Shown one piece after another: positions 12,490-21,938 of a stretch of 64,000 bases of DNA. Within the stretch, counting starts at the first letter, position 1. Every line of letters starts with the position of its first letter. The notes beneath the pieces are model-generated. The model searched no databases and was not told the DNA's origin. It was given only the letters and a program-made list of their open reading frames with translations. The translations under genes and the position numbers were made by a program. The stretch covers positions 1,054,001-1,118,000 of the forward strand of contig NZ_CP165782.1 in assembly GCF_000513895.2 (NCBI RefSeq). Direction: 5' to 3'. The DNA comes from Ensifer sp. WSM1721. Its GTDB lineage: Bacteria > Pseudomonadota > Alphaproteobacteria > Rhizobiales > Rhizobiaceae.

Positions 12490-14859
12490 TCACCGCCGCC
12501 CGCGCGGCGCTCGCGTTCCTGGCCGCTTGCGGTCGTTCGATCGCTGGCGCCGACCGGCCTTGTGGAAGGAGCGCATCGCCGTCGGCATCTTTCGCCCCTC
12601 GCTCAACATCTCGAAGCGGAGCGCGCCCGCAAGCGGCACGGCCTCTGCCAGCTTGACCCGAACCGGGTCGCCGAGACGATAACCCAGACCGGATTTCTCC
12701 CCGGAGAGGGCCTGATGCGCTTCGTCATAGATGAAATAGTCGCGCCCGAGCGTAGATATAGGGATGAAGCCGTCCGCGCCATAGGAGGGAAGAGTGACAA
12801 AAAGTCCCGCCTTGGTGACCCCTGAAACGCGCCCGTCGAATTCTTCTCCGACGCGGCCGTTCAGATGGTGGGCGATCAACCGGTCAACGGTGTCGCGTTC
12901 GGCAGCCATCGCGCGTCGTTCGAAGGTGGAGATTTCCGCAGCGATATCATCAAGCGCTCCTTCCTCGTGCGGCGTGATGCCACCTTCGCCGAGGCCAAGC
13001 GAAGCAACGAGCGCCCGGTGCACGATCAGGTCCGCATAGCGCCGGATCGGGGAGGTGAAGTGGGCGTAGCGCATCAGGTTGAGGCCGAAATGGCCGATGT
13101 TTTCCGGGCTGTAGATCGCCTGGCTTTGCGACCGCAGCACCATTTCATTGACCATCGTCTCGTAGGGCTTGCCATCCGCCTTTGCGAGAATGCCGTTGAA
13201 GTTGTTTGCGCGCATGTTGCCGCCCTTGGCAAGCGAGATGTCGAGCGTGGCCAGGAATTCGCGCAGGCTTTCCTGCTTCGCGAGGGAGGGTTGATCATGG
13301 ACGCGGTAGATCAGCGCCTGACGTTTCTGCTCCAGCGTCTCGGCCGCCGCGACATTGGCCTGGATCATCATTTCCTCGATCAGCTTATGGGCATCGAGGC
13401 GCTCCGGCACGAAGACGCGGTCGACGGTGCCATCCGGCTTGAGGATGATCTTACGCTCCGGCACGTCGAGCTCGAGCGGCTGGCGCCGCTCCCGTCCACG
13501 CGTGAGGATGCGATAGGCCTCCCATAGCGGCTTCAGAATCGGCTCCAAAATGGGGCCGGTCTTTTCATCCGGAGTTCCGTCGATCGCGGCCTGGGCCTGC
13601 TGGTAGGAGAGCTTGGCGGCGCTTCGCATCATGATGCGATGAAAAGTATGGGCAGCCTTGCGGCCCTCCCTGGAGAAGCGCATCCGCACGGCGAGCGCCG
13701 GACGGTCGACGCCCTCCTTCAGCGAGCAGAGGTCGTTGGAAATGCGCTCGGGTAGCATCGGCACGACGCGATCCGGGAAGTAGACGGAGTTGCCGCGTTT
13801 CAGCGCTTCAAGGTCGAGCGCCGACTTCGGCTTGACGTACCAGGAGACGTCGGCGATCGCGACCGTGACGATGACGCCGCCGGGATTGTCGGGCGACGGG
13901 TCCGGCTCGGCGTAGACGGCGTCGTCGTGATCCTTGGCGTCGGCCGGATCGATCGTGATCAGCGGCAGCGAGCGCCAGTCCTCGCGATGCGCCATCGTCG
14001 CCGGCTGCGCCGCTTCGGCCTCCTTCAGCACGCGCTCCGGAAAGACGTGCGGAATGCCGTGCGCGTGGATCGCGATCATCGAGATCGCCTTTTCGGAGGC
14101 GACCGAGCCGATGACGGTTTGCACCTGGGCTCGTGGCAGGCCGTAACGGCCGACCCGTGCGAGATGCACCTCGATGAGATCGCCGTCTTTCGCCTCGCCG
14201 GTGAACTCCGGATCGACGAGGACCTCCTCGCCACGCTTGTCGATAGGCATCAGCCGGCCGCCACCGCTGGGGGTGGCGCGAAAGACCCCGAGCACGGCGT
14301 CCTTGCGCTTGTCGAGAACTTTGATGATGCGCGCCGTGTAGGCGGGGCCGCCACGATCTTTCGATGGAAATATCTTCGCGAGCACCCGGTCGCCGAGGCC
14401 GCCGACCGGTGCCTTGCCTTTTGTCTTGGCGACGCTCGACTGACGGATCAGCACTGCCGGCGCAACGCCGTCGTCGTCCAGCCATTCCGCCGGCCGTCCG
14501 ATGAGGTCACCGTCGATGTCGCGGATGGTGATGTCGAGAACGGTAACGGGCGGAAGGCCACCGGGACGGACGAGCGACTTGCGCTTCTTCTCGACCATTC
14601 CCTCTTCTTCAAGCGAACGCAGCAGAGCCTTGAGTTCCACGCGCGCCTCGCCCTTCAGACCGAAGGCTTTGGCGATCTCGCGCTTCGAAGCCTGCTGGGG
14701 GTTTTCGGCGATGAAGCGCATCAGCACATCACGGGGTGGAACGACGCCCTGAACGATCGCCTCCTTCTCGGCGGCGGCTCCCCCCTTGCCCCCGCGGACG
14801 CTCTTCTTGCCTGCACCCTTCCCGGGTGTTTCGGTCGGATCGCGCGGGATTCTGGTCAA
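12490..14859 (-). CDS. rnr: Ribonuclease R
   Basis: 3'-5' exoribonuclease of about 789 residues that degrades structured RNA. An N-terminal winged-helix segment (PPRDVLMRFIAENPQQASKR) is followed by cold-shock OB folds, the RNB catalytic domain with DPADAKDHDDAVY near residues 300-312, a C-terminal S1 domain (GRVSGVTKAGLFVTLPSYG) and a short basic tail. The frame is open far into topA, but those residues are low-complexity out-of-frame translation. I place the start at a TTG at 14859, six bases after AAGGG and two bases past the topA stop. Confidence 0.93.
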   Translation of the reverse strand: MTRIPRDPTETPGKGAGKKSVRGGKGGAAAEKEAIVQGVVPPRDVLMRFIAENPQQASKREIAKAFGLKGEARVELKALLRSLEEEGMVEKKRKSLVRPGGLPPVTVLDITIRDIDGDLIGRPAEWLDDDGVAPAVLIRQSSVAKTKGKAPVGGLGDRVLAKIFPSKDRGGPAYTARIIKVLDKRKDAVLGVFRATPSGGGRLMPIDKRGEEVLVDPEFTGEAKDGDLIEVHLARVGRYGLPRAQVQTVIGSVASEKAISMIAIHAHGIPHVFPERVLKEAEAAQPATMAHREDWRSLPLITIDPADAKDHDDAVYAEPDPSPDNPGGVIVTVAIADVSWYVKPKSALDLEALKRGNSVYFPDRVVPMLPERISNDLCSLKEGVDRPALAVRMRFSREGRKAAHTFHRIMMRSAAKLSYQQAQAAIDGTPDEKTGPILEPILKPLWEAYRILTRGRERRQPLELDVPERKIILKPDGTVDRVFVPERLDAHKLIEEMMIQANVAAAETLEQKRQALIYRVHDQPSLAKQESLREFLATLDISLAKGGNMRANNFNGILAKADGKPYETMVNEMVLRSQSQAIYSPENIGHFGLNLMRYAHFTSPIRRYADLIVHRALVASLGLGEGGITPHEEGALDDIAAEISTFERRAMAAERDTVDRLIAHHLNGRVGEEFDGRVSGVTKAGLFVTLPSYGADGFIPISTLGRDYFIYDEAHQALSGEKSGLGYRLGDPVRVKLAEAVPLAGALRFEMLSEGRKMPTAMRSFHKAGRRQRSNDRKRPGTRAPRGRR

Positions 14860-14861
14860 TG

Positions 14862-17528
14862 TCAGCCCTTCTTGGCCTTCGCGGCCGTTTTCGTCTTCGG
14901 AGCCGCTTTCGGCTTGTCGGACTTTGCAGTCCCGGCCGACCTGGCCTTGCCGGCTTTCGTCGAAACCGCCTTTACCTTGCTTCCCTTGGCCTTTGTCGCG
15001 CCGCCCTTCGCTGCGCGCTCGGCGATAAGCGCAAGCGCCTCCTCGACCGTGATGGATTGCGGGTTCTTGCCCTTGGGCAGCGTGGCATTGACCCTGCCCC
15101 AATTGACATAGGGGCCGAAACGGCCGTCGCGAACAGTAATCGCGCCGCCCTCAGGATGTTCCCCGAGTTCCTTCAGGGATGCGGCAGCGGTGCGCCCGCG
15201 TGCGCCGCTTGCGCCCTTGGACTGCTTGTCCGCTAGCACCGAAATTGCGCGGTTGAGCCCGATCGAGAAGACGTCCTCGACCGAATCGAGATTGGCGTAG
15301 GTGCCGTCATGCAGCACGAACGGCCCATAGCGCCCGATGCCGGTGGAGATCATCTTGCCCGTTTCCGGGTGCTTGCCGATGTCGCGCGGCAGCGAGAGAA
15401 GGGCGACGGCCTTCTCGTGATCGATCGTCGCCGGTGTCCAGCCCTTCGGCAGGCTGGCGCGCTTCGCGTCCTTGCCGTCGCCGCGCTGGACGTAGGGGCC
15501 GAAGCGGCCGCTGCGCAGGGTGATTTCCTCGCCGGTATGCGGATCCTTGCCGAGACTCTGCGGCTCATTGGATACGGCCGCCTCCGCCTCGCCATTGGTC
15601 TCTGACGAAAGCTGGCGGGTGTAGTTGCACTCCGGATAGTTGGAGCAGCCGACGAAAGCCCCGTATTTGCCGAGCTTCAGCGAGAGCTTGCCGGTACCGC
15701 AGACCTGGCAGGTACGCGGGTCGCCGCCATCCTCCCGTTTCGGGAAGACGAGCGGGGCCAGTTCTTCATTCAGCGCATCGAGCACATTGGTGACGCGCAG
15801 TTCCTTCGTGTCCTCGATCTGGGAGAAGAAGTCCTTCCAGAACTCCCGCAGCACGTCCTTCCAATTGAGTTCGCCGGCGGAAATCTGGTCGAGCTTCTCC
15901 TCGAGCGATGCGGTGAAACCGTACTCGACATAGCGGGTGAAGAAGCTCTCGAGGAACGCCGTAACCAGTCGGCCTTTGGCCTGCGGCACCAGCTTGCGCT
16001 TGTCGATCGCTACATAATCGCGATCGATGAGCGTGCTGACCGTCGCCGCATAGGTCGAGGGCCGGCCGATGCCGAGTTCTTCCATCTTCTTGATGAGCGT
16101 CGCTTCCGAATAGCGCGGCGGCGGTTCGGTGAAGTGTTGGGTGGCGTTGATCTTCTGCTTCGCGAGATTTTCGCGCGCATTGATCTCCGGCAGGCGGCCG
16201 CCGTCGTCGTCATCCGCCTGCTCGCCGTCTTCCTTTGCGTCGGTGTAGGCGGCGATGAAGCCGTCGAAACGGATGACCGAGCCGGTCGCCCGGAGCCCCG
16301 CCTTCTTACCGCCATTATCGGCGGTGATCTCGGCGGTCGTCCGCTCGATCTCGGCGGACGCCATCTGGCTGGCGATGCCGCGCTTCCAGACGAGGTCGTA
16401 GAGCTTCAGCATGTCGCCGTCGAGGAAGCGGCGGACCTGGTCGGGCGTGCGGTTGAAATCCGTCGGGCGAATCGCTTCGTGCGCTTCCTGGGCGTTCTTC
16501 GCCTTGGTGGAATAGAAGCGCGGCTTTTCCGGCAGGTAGCGCTCGCCGAACTGGCTGCCGATCGCGCGACGCGCGGCGTCGATCGCTTCCGGCGCCATCT
16601 GCACGCCGTCGGTACGCATATAGGTTATGAGACCGACGGTTTCGCCGCCGACGTCGACGCCTTCATAGAGCTTTTGCGCCACCTGCATGGTGCGGGTCGC
16701 CGAAAAGCCGAGCTTGGAGGAGGCGGCCTGCTGCAGCGTCGAGGTGGTGAAGGGCGGGGAGGGATTCCGCTTGACCGGCTTTGCCTCGACGCTCTCGACT
16801 ATGTAGCTCGCGCCGTCGAGCAGGGCCTTCAGCCGGTTGGCGTCCTCTGCATTGCCGATCGCTTTCGGCTGCAGCCGCTTGCCGTCGGCCGAAACGAGCC
16901 GCGCTTCGAACTCGTCGCCGCGCGGCGTCTTCAGGAGTGCCGAGATATTCCAGTATTCCTCGGAGACGAACCGCTCGATTTCCGCCTCGCGATCGCAGAC
17001 GAGGCGCAGTGCCACCGATTGCACGCGGCCGGCCGAGCGTGCGCCCGGCAGCTTGCGCCAGAGAACGGGCGACAGGTTAAAGCCGACGAGATAGTCGAGC
17101 GCACGGCGGGCGAGATAGGCGTCCACCAGCGAGGCGTCGATGTCGCGCGGCTCCGCCATGGCGTCGAGCACTGCCTTCTTGGTGATCGCGTTGAAGACGA
17201 CGCGCTTGACCGGCTTGTCGCCGATGACCTTCTTCTTCTTGAGGAGGTCCAGCACGTGCCAGGAGATTGCCTCACCTTCGCGATCCGGGTCGGTCGCGAG
17301 GATCAATCCGTCGGACGATTTCACCGCGTCGGCGATGTCCTTCATCCGTTTTGCTGAGGCGCCATCGACTTCCCAAGACATTTCGAAGTCTTCGTCGGGG
17401 CGAACCGACCCGTCCTTGGCAGGCAGATCCCGCACGTGGCCGAACGAAGCAAGCACCTTGTAGCCGGGGCCGAGATACTTGTTGATCGTCTTGGCCTTGG
17501 AAGGCGATTCCACCACTACAACATTCAT
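14862..17528 (-). CDS. topA: DNA topoisomerase I
   Basis: Type IA topoisomerase of about 888 residues that relaxes negative supercoils. The Toprim domain opens at MNVVVVESPSKAKTINKYL, acidic residues lie in ATDPDREGEAI, and the active-site Tyr is in ITYMRTDG near residue 303. One C4 zinc finger (CQVCGTGKLSLKLGKYGAFVGC) is followed by several C-terminal topoisomerase repeats (RFGPYV-type, seen four times) and a long Lys/Ala-rich tail. The frame extends upstream to 17621, but ATG 17528 begins the conserved strand. First gene of the topA-rnr run. Confidence 0.95.
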   Translation of the reverse strand: MNVVVVESPSKAKTINKYLGPGYKVLASFGHVRDLPAKDGSVRPDEDFEMSWEVDGASAKRMKDIADAVKSSDGLILATDPDREGEAISWHVLDLLKKKKVIGDKPVKRVVFNAITKKAVLDAMAEPRDIDASLVDAYLARRALDYLVGFNLSPVLWRKLPGARSAGRVQSVALRLVCDREAEIERFVSEEYWNISALLKTPRGDEFEARLVSADGKRLQPKAIGNAEDANRLKALLDGASYIVESVEAKPVKRNPSPPFTTSTLQQAASSKLGFSATRTMQVAQKLYEGVDVGGETVGLITYMRTDGVQMAPEAIDAARRAIGSQFGERYLPEKPRFYSTKAKNAQEAHEAIRPTDFNRTPDQVRRFLDGDMLKLYDLVWKRGIASQMASAEIERTTAEITADNGGKKAGLRATGSVIRFDGFIAAYTDAKEDGEQADDDDGGRLPEINARENLAKQKINATQHFTEPPPRYSEATLIKKMEELGIGRPSTYAATVSTLIDRDYVAIDKRKLVPQAKGRLVTAFLESFFTRYVEYGFTASLEEKLDQISAGELNWKDVLREFWKDFFSQIEDTKELRVTNVLDALNEELAPLVFPKREDGGDPRTCQVCGTGKLSLKLGKYGAFVGCSNYPECNYTRQLSSETNGEAEAAVSNEPQSLGKDPHTGEEITLRSGRFGPYVQRGDGKDAKRASLPKGWTPATIDHEKAVALLSLPRDIGKHPETGKMISTGIGRYGPFVLHDGTYANLDSVEDVFSIGLNRAISVLADKQSKGASGARGRTAAASLKELGEHPEGGAITVRDGRFGPYVNWGRVNATLPKGKNPQSITVEEALALIAERAAKGGATKAKGSKVKAVSTKAGKARSAGTAKSDKPKAAPKTKTAAKAKKG

Positions 17529-17744
17529 CGTCATACTCTGAGACAATCTGTTCCGGCAAAGCGCAAGTCCTGCGTGCCCATTATCGACGCACGACATGGA
17601 CAGGGATTCGGGCGCGGTCAAGGGGTTTCATCGAAAATAGCAATATCGCGATCGCGCGCAACCACACGGCAACATTCGAGTTGCCTCAACCGTTGGTCGT
17701 TTCTCCGGCGGTCTGCGAGGGATCGACGATGCCGGCAGCACACC

Positions 17745-18908
17745 TCAATCCACCGGGACGAGGGATACGAGATTGCCCCCGTGGCGGCCGAGCTGACCGG
17801 CGAGGTCCAGTTCGAGAAGTACGAGATGGACGGCTGACGCGGAAAGCCCGGTGTGGCGGATGACATCGTCTATGTCGACCGGCGTGGGCCCGAGCGCTTC
17901 GACGATCAACGAGCGATCGCTGTCGTCAGGCGCCCTTGGCGTCGGCTGCGTAGTCTCGACCGCCGGCTCCTTGACGTCCAAATTGCTGTTCGAACGCGTG
18001 AAGAGGTCATCCGGGCTGAGAGGCGCCAATGCCTCGACGACATCCGCCGGAGAGGTCGTGACGATCGCGCCCTGTTTCAAGAGGTCGTTCGTGCCATGGC
18101 AGCGCGGGTCGAGCGGCGAGCCGGGAACGGCGAAGACCAACCGGCCGAAATCGGCGGCGTAGCGGGAGGTGATCAGCGACCCCGAGCGGTTGGCCGCCTC
18201 GACGACGGCAACACCCAGGCTGACCCCGGCGATGAGCCGGTTTCGCCGAGGAAAATCGCGTGCACGCGGCTCCCAGCCGAACGGCATCTCGCTGATGGCC
18301 AGTCCTTCGCCGGAGACGATCTCCTGCAACAATCCGACATTCTCCGGCGGATAGGGCCTGTCGAGGCCGCCCGCCAGCGCCGCGATCGTACCGGTGTGAA
18401 GGCTCGCCCGATGGGCCGCGGTGTCGATGCCGCGGGCAAGGCCGGAGGTGATGACATAGCCGGCAGCACCCGCGTCGCGGGCGATCATGGCGGCGAATTT
18501 CGCGCCGCTCACCGAGGCGTTTCTGGAGCCGACGACGCCGAGGGAGGGGCGGGCGGCGATCTTAAGGTTGCCCTTCATGGCGAGAAGCGGAGGAGCGCCG
18601 TCGATTTCTCTCAGCGCCGGCGGATAGTCGGGCTCGCCGATGCCGACGAAGACGGCCCCAAACCGGTGCGCCATTTCGAGCTCGCGCGCGGCATCGTCTG
18701 CCGTCGCGACGCGAACCAAGCGATCCGATCCGCCGCGCCGAGAAAGCTCGGGCAGGGCCTCGAGCGCGGCCTCTGCCGTGCCGAAATGATTGATGAGGTC
18801 CCGGAAGGTCGCCGGCCCGACATTGTCGCTGCGGATCAGCCGCAGCCAGGCGATTTTCTGCCGTTCCGTCAGCGCAATCCCGCTTCGTCGCACGCTGCCG
18901 TTCAGCAT
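17745..18908 (-). CDS. dprA: DNA processing protein DprA
   Basis: 387-residue DprA/Smf protein that binds incoming single-stranded DNA and loads RecA during transformation. An N-terminal SAM-like domain (about 15-75) precedes the Rossmann fold, with [13 protein letters not shown] and [13 protein letters not shown] as signatures, and a C-terminal winged-helix DprA_WH domain. Its ATG overlaps the plsY stop by one base (TAATG). Conserved in rhizobia even where natural competence has not been shown, so role here is inferred from family. Confidence 0.93.
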   Translation of the reverse strand: MLNGSVRRSGIALTERQKIAWLRLIRSDNVGPATFRDLINHFGTAEAALEALPELSRRGGSDRLVRVATADDAARELEMAHRFGAVFVGIGEPDYPPALREIDGAPPLLAMKGNLKIAARPSLGVVGSRNASVSGAKFAAMIARDAGAAGYVITSGLARGIDTAAHRASLHTGTIAALAGGLDRPYPPENVGLLQEIVSGEGLAISEMPFGWEPRARDFPRRNRLIAGVSLGVAVVEAANRSGSLITSRYAADFGRLVFAVPGSPLDPRCHGTNDLLKQGAIVTTSPADVVEALAPLSPDDLFTRSNSNLDVKEPAVETTQPTPRAPDDSDRSLIVEALGPTPVDIDDVIRHTGLSASAVHLVLLELDLAGQLGRHGGNLVSLVPVD

Positions 18909-19513
18909 TAACCCTTTTCTCCGATCCGGCTTTCCGTGCCGTTCAAGAGCCGTTGGATATTGGCGCGGTGCTTGATCCAGGTGATGACCGTCATGATGGC
19001 AAAGGCTATGGCCACTTTTCCGTATCCCGCCGCATAAAGCGCAATCGGGACGACAGCGGTCGCAACAAGAGCCGACAGCGAGGAGTAGCGCGTGATTCGC
19101 GCCAAGGCGAGCCAGATCGCGGCGAAGACCAGTACCATGACGGGCGCGAGCCCGAGCAACACGCCGATATAGGTCGCGACGCCCTTTCCGCCTTTGAAGG
19201 AAAGCCAGACCGGATAGAGATGCCCGAGAAAGGCGGCAAGCCCTGCGGCGATGCCGGCTTCAACACCCCAGCGGGAGGCGATGGCGGCCGCCGCCGTGCC
19301 CTTGAGGGCGTCGAGCAGCAGTGTGGCGGCGGCGAGCTTCTTGTTGCCCGTTCTGAGCACATTCGTCGCGCCGATATTGCCCGAGCCGATCTTGCGGACA
19401 TCGCCGAGGCCCGCCATGCGGGTAAGGACGAGACCGAACGGAATGGAGCCCAGGAGGTAGCCGAATGCAAGGCTGAGAAGTGTTGTCGGCAGCCCCAACT
19501 GCCAGGAAAACAT
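18908..19513 (-). CDS. plsY: Glycerol-3-phosphate acyltransferase PlsY
   Basis: Inner-membrane enzyme of about 201 residues that acylates glycerol-3-phosphate from acyl-phosphate, the first step of phospholipid synthesis. PlsY motifs are present: [18 protein letters not shown] and [11 protein letters not shown], spread over about five membrane segments. ATG 19513 is chosen; a GTG two codons earlier (19519) has a slightly better GGAAG spacing, so the true start may be either. It follows pyrC' by 37 bp and overlaps dprA by one base, indicating a pyrB-pyrC'-plsY-dprA operon. Confidence 0.93.
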   Translation of the reverse strand: MFSWQLGLPTTLLSLAFGYLLGSIPFGLVLTRMAGLGDVRKIGSGNIGATNVLRTGNKKLAAATLLLDALKGTAAAAIASRWGVEAGIAAGLAAFLGHLYPVWLSFKGGKGVATYIGVLLGLAPVMVLVFAAIWLALARITRYSSLSALVATAVVPIALYAAGYGKVAIAFAIMTVITWIKHRANIQRLLNGTESRIGEKG

Positions 19514-19550
19514 GTCCACCGGTTCTTCCCCCCGCCCAAACGCTTTCCGC

Positions 19551-20843
19551 TTACAGTGAGTGCACGAGCTTGCCTGCAACATAGGTCTGCACGACCCGGC
19601 CGGTAAAGCGCGCATTTTCGAAGGGTGTGTTCTTTGAGCGCGAAACCAACGCCTTCTCGTAGAGAACCCAGGGTTCGTCGAGGTCGAGGATGGTGATGTC
19701 CGCTTTCGCGCCGGGTTTCAGGGTTCCCGCGTCGAGACCGAATATGGAGGCGGGCCGTGTCGACAGCGCATCGATCAGCCGCATCAGCGGGACCTCGCCG
19801 CTGTGGTAGAGCCGAAGGGCGGCCGCCGCGAGGGTTTCGAGGCCGATTGCACCGTCCGCCGCGTCGGCAAAGGGCAGGCGCTTGGTATCGGCACCCTGCG
19901 GATCATGCGAAGAGACGATGATGTCGATCGTACCCTCGGCAAGCGCCCGGACCATCGCCACTCGGTCGTCTTCGCCGCGCAAGGGAGGCGAGAGCTTAAA
20001 GAAGGTTCTGTACTCGCCGATGTCGTTTTCGTTCAGCGTCAGGTGATTGATCGAAATGCCGCAGGTGACGTTCGCGCCGCGCTCCCGTGCTGCGCGCACG
20101 GCCTCGGCCGATTCGGGGACGGAGATTTCGGCCGCATGATAGGCGGCCCGAGTCAGTGCAGCGATGCGAAGGTCGCGTTCGAGCGGGATGATCTCCGCCT
20201 CGCGGGGAATCCCGGGCAGGCCGAGCCAGCTTGCGAGCAGCCCTTCATTCATGACGCCATTGGCGCCGAGATATTTGTCGCGCGTTTCAAGCGCGACGAC
20301 CGCCCCGAAATCGCGCGCGTAAGTCATCGCGCGACGAAGGACCAAGCTGTCGTGGACCGGCTGCCGGCCATTGGTGAAGCAGACGGCGCCTGCATGGCGA
20401 AGCAAGCCAAGCTCGGTCATCTCTTCGCCGAGCAAGCCCTTGGTGAGCGCCGCCGCCGGAAGGACGTTCACGAGCGCTTTGTCGCGCGCGGTCTTCTGCA
20501 CGAATTCCACGAGGGCGATTTCATCGATCACCGGATCGGTGTCGGGCATGGCGATGAAGGAGGTGACGCCGCCGGTCGCCGCAGCGCGGGCGGCCGACTC
20601 GATCGTCTCACGGTATTCGGTGCCCGGCTCGCCGACGAAAACGCGCGCATCGACGAGACCAGGTACGGCGACGAGGCCCGCGCAGTCCTTCACGAAGGCA
20701 CCCGATGGCGCGCCCTGGTTCTGGGCGTCGTGCCCGGCCGCAACGATCCGGCCGTCGCTGCCGACCATGATCGTGCCGGTTTCGTCGAGATTTCGCGAAG
20801 GATCGATGATGCGCAGGTTTTGCAGAACGAGAGGTCTGGTCAT
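19551..20843 (-). CDS. pyrC': Dihydroorotase-like protein lacking metal ligands (PyrC')
   Basis: 430-residue amidohydrolase-fold protein encoded directly after pyrB, with a four-base ATGA overlap. The fold signatures are clear, but the metal-binding HxH of active dihydroorotases is replaced: [14 protein letters not shown] has Arg67 and Phe69 where two His belong. The later His-containing loop reads VALETRD and the DxAPH-like loop reads SSHDPQG. In Pseudomonas an inactive PyrC' of this kind is known to be needed for assembly of the aspartate carbamoyltransferase; I infer the same scaffolding role. Often annotated as active pyrC, which the sequence does not support. Confidence 0.9.
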   Translation of the reverse strand: MTRPLVLQNLRIIDPSRNLDETGTIMVGSDGRIVAAGHDAQNQGAPSGAFVKDCAGLVAVPGLVDARVFVGEPGTEYRETIESAARAAATGGVTSFIAMPDTDPVIDEIALVEFVQKTARDKALVNVLPAAALTKGLLGEEMTELGLLRHAGAVCFTNGRQPVHDSLVLRRAMTYARDFGAVVALETRDKYLGANGVMNEGLLASWLGLPGIPREAEIIPLERDLRIAALTRAAYHAAEISVPESAEAVRAARERGANVTCGISINHLTLNENDIGEYRTFFKLSPPLRGEDDRVAMVRALAEGTIDIIVSSHDPQGADTKRLPFADAADGAIGLETLAAAALRLYHSGEVPLMRLIDALSTRPASIFGLDAGTLKPGAKADITILDLDEPWVLYEKALVSRSKNTPFENARFTGRVVQTYVAGKLVHSL

Positions 20844-21781
20844 AGGCGCGGCCCTTGGTTCTGCGAGAGAAGAAGGGTCTCCATCACGGCCATGCGCACG
20901 GCAACTCCCATCTCCACTTGCTGCTCGATCACGCTCTGCGGTCCGTCGGCGATTTCGGAGGCGATCTCGACGCCGCGATTCATCGGGCCCGGGTGCATGA
21001 CGAGCGCATTGTCCTTGGCGAGCTTCAGCTTTTCGGCGTCCAGGCCGTAGTAGTGGAAGTATTCGCGCACCGACGGCACGAAGGAGCCGGCCATGCGCTC
21101 GCGCTGCAATCTCAACATCATCACCACATCCGCGTCTTTCAGGCCCTCGGCCATCGAGTGGTAGACCTCGACGCCCATCTGCTCGATGCCGGCCGGAAGC
21201 AGCGTCGTCGGCGCAACGACACGGACACGCGCGCCCATCTGATTGAGGAGCAGGATGTTGGAGCGTGCGACGCGCGAATGCAGGACGTCGCCACAGATCG
21301 CCACGATGATGCGCGAGAGCTTTCCCTTGGCCCGGCGGATCGTCAGCGCGTCGAGCAGCGCCTGCGTCGGATGCTCGTGCTGGCCGTCGCCGGCGTTGAC
21401 GACCGAGCAGGAGACTTTCTGCGCAAGCAGTGCGGCGGCGCCCGCGGAGGAGTGGCGGACGACGAGGACGTCCGGATGCATGGCGTTCAAGGTCATCGCC
21501 GTGTCGATCAGCGTCTCGCCCTTCTTCACCGAGGAGTTGCCGACCGACATGTTCATGACGTCGGCGCCGAGACGCTTGCCCGCCAGTTCGAAGGAAGACT
21601 GGGTCCGGGTGGAGGCTTCGAAGAAGAGATTGATCTGCGTCAGGCCGCGGAGCGAAGAGGTTTTCTTCTCCCTCTGGCGGGAGATCTTGACGGCCTCGTC
21701 GGCGCGATCGAGCAGGAGCGTGATATCCTGTTCCGTCAGCCCCTTGATGCCGAGCAGGTGGCGATGCGGGAAAGTGATCAT
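20840..21781 (-). CDS. pyrB: Aspartate carbamoyltransferase catalytic subunit
   Basis: Condenses carbamoyl phosphate and aspartate in pyrimidine synthesis; about 313 residues. Carbamoyl-phosphate site [12 protein letters not shown] and the aspartate-binding loop [12 protein letters not shown] are present, as is [11 protein letters not shown] 21781 has AAGGG seven bases upstream; a GTG five codons earlier is possible but has no better site. No pyrI regulatory gene is adjacent; instead the inactive pyrC' follows, so this is a class A-type ATCase by context. Confidence 0.95.
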   Translation of the reverse strand: MITFPHRHLLGIKGLTEQDITLLLDRADEAVKISRQREKKTSSLRGLTQINLFFEASTRTQSSFELAGKRLGADVMNMSVGNSSVKKGETLIDTAMTLNAMHPDVLVVRHSSAGAAALLAQKVSCSVVNAGDGQHEHPTQALLDALTIRRAKGKLSRIIVAICGDVLHSRVARSNILLLNQMGARVRVVAPTTLLPAGIEQMGVEVYHSMAEGLKDADVVMMLRLQRERMAGSFVPSVREYFHYYGLDAEKLKLAKDNALVMHPGPMNRGVEIASEIADGPQSVIEQQVEMGVAVRMAVMETLLLSQNQGPRL

Positions 21782-21938
21782 GAGCCGCCCTTGCACTCTG
21801 GAATTTGGCCCGCTCTATAGAACGTGGCCAGGGGCGCGGCAAGTGGCGCGTTCGGCCGCCTGCCGCCCTTCCGAAGAAAACTTGTGCGGCACCCGGGTGC
21901 CTGTTTCGCCCCTGCGAAACTTGCGCTAGAACCGGCGT

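Noticed and set aside
14860..15102. N-terminal extension of rnr into topA
   Set aside because: Low-complexity Gly/Gln/Arg translation of the topA tail; TTG 14859 has a proper ribosome site.
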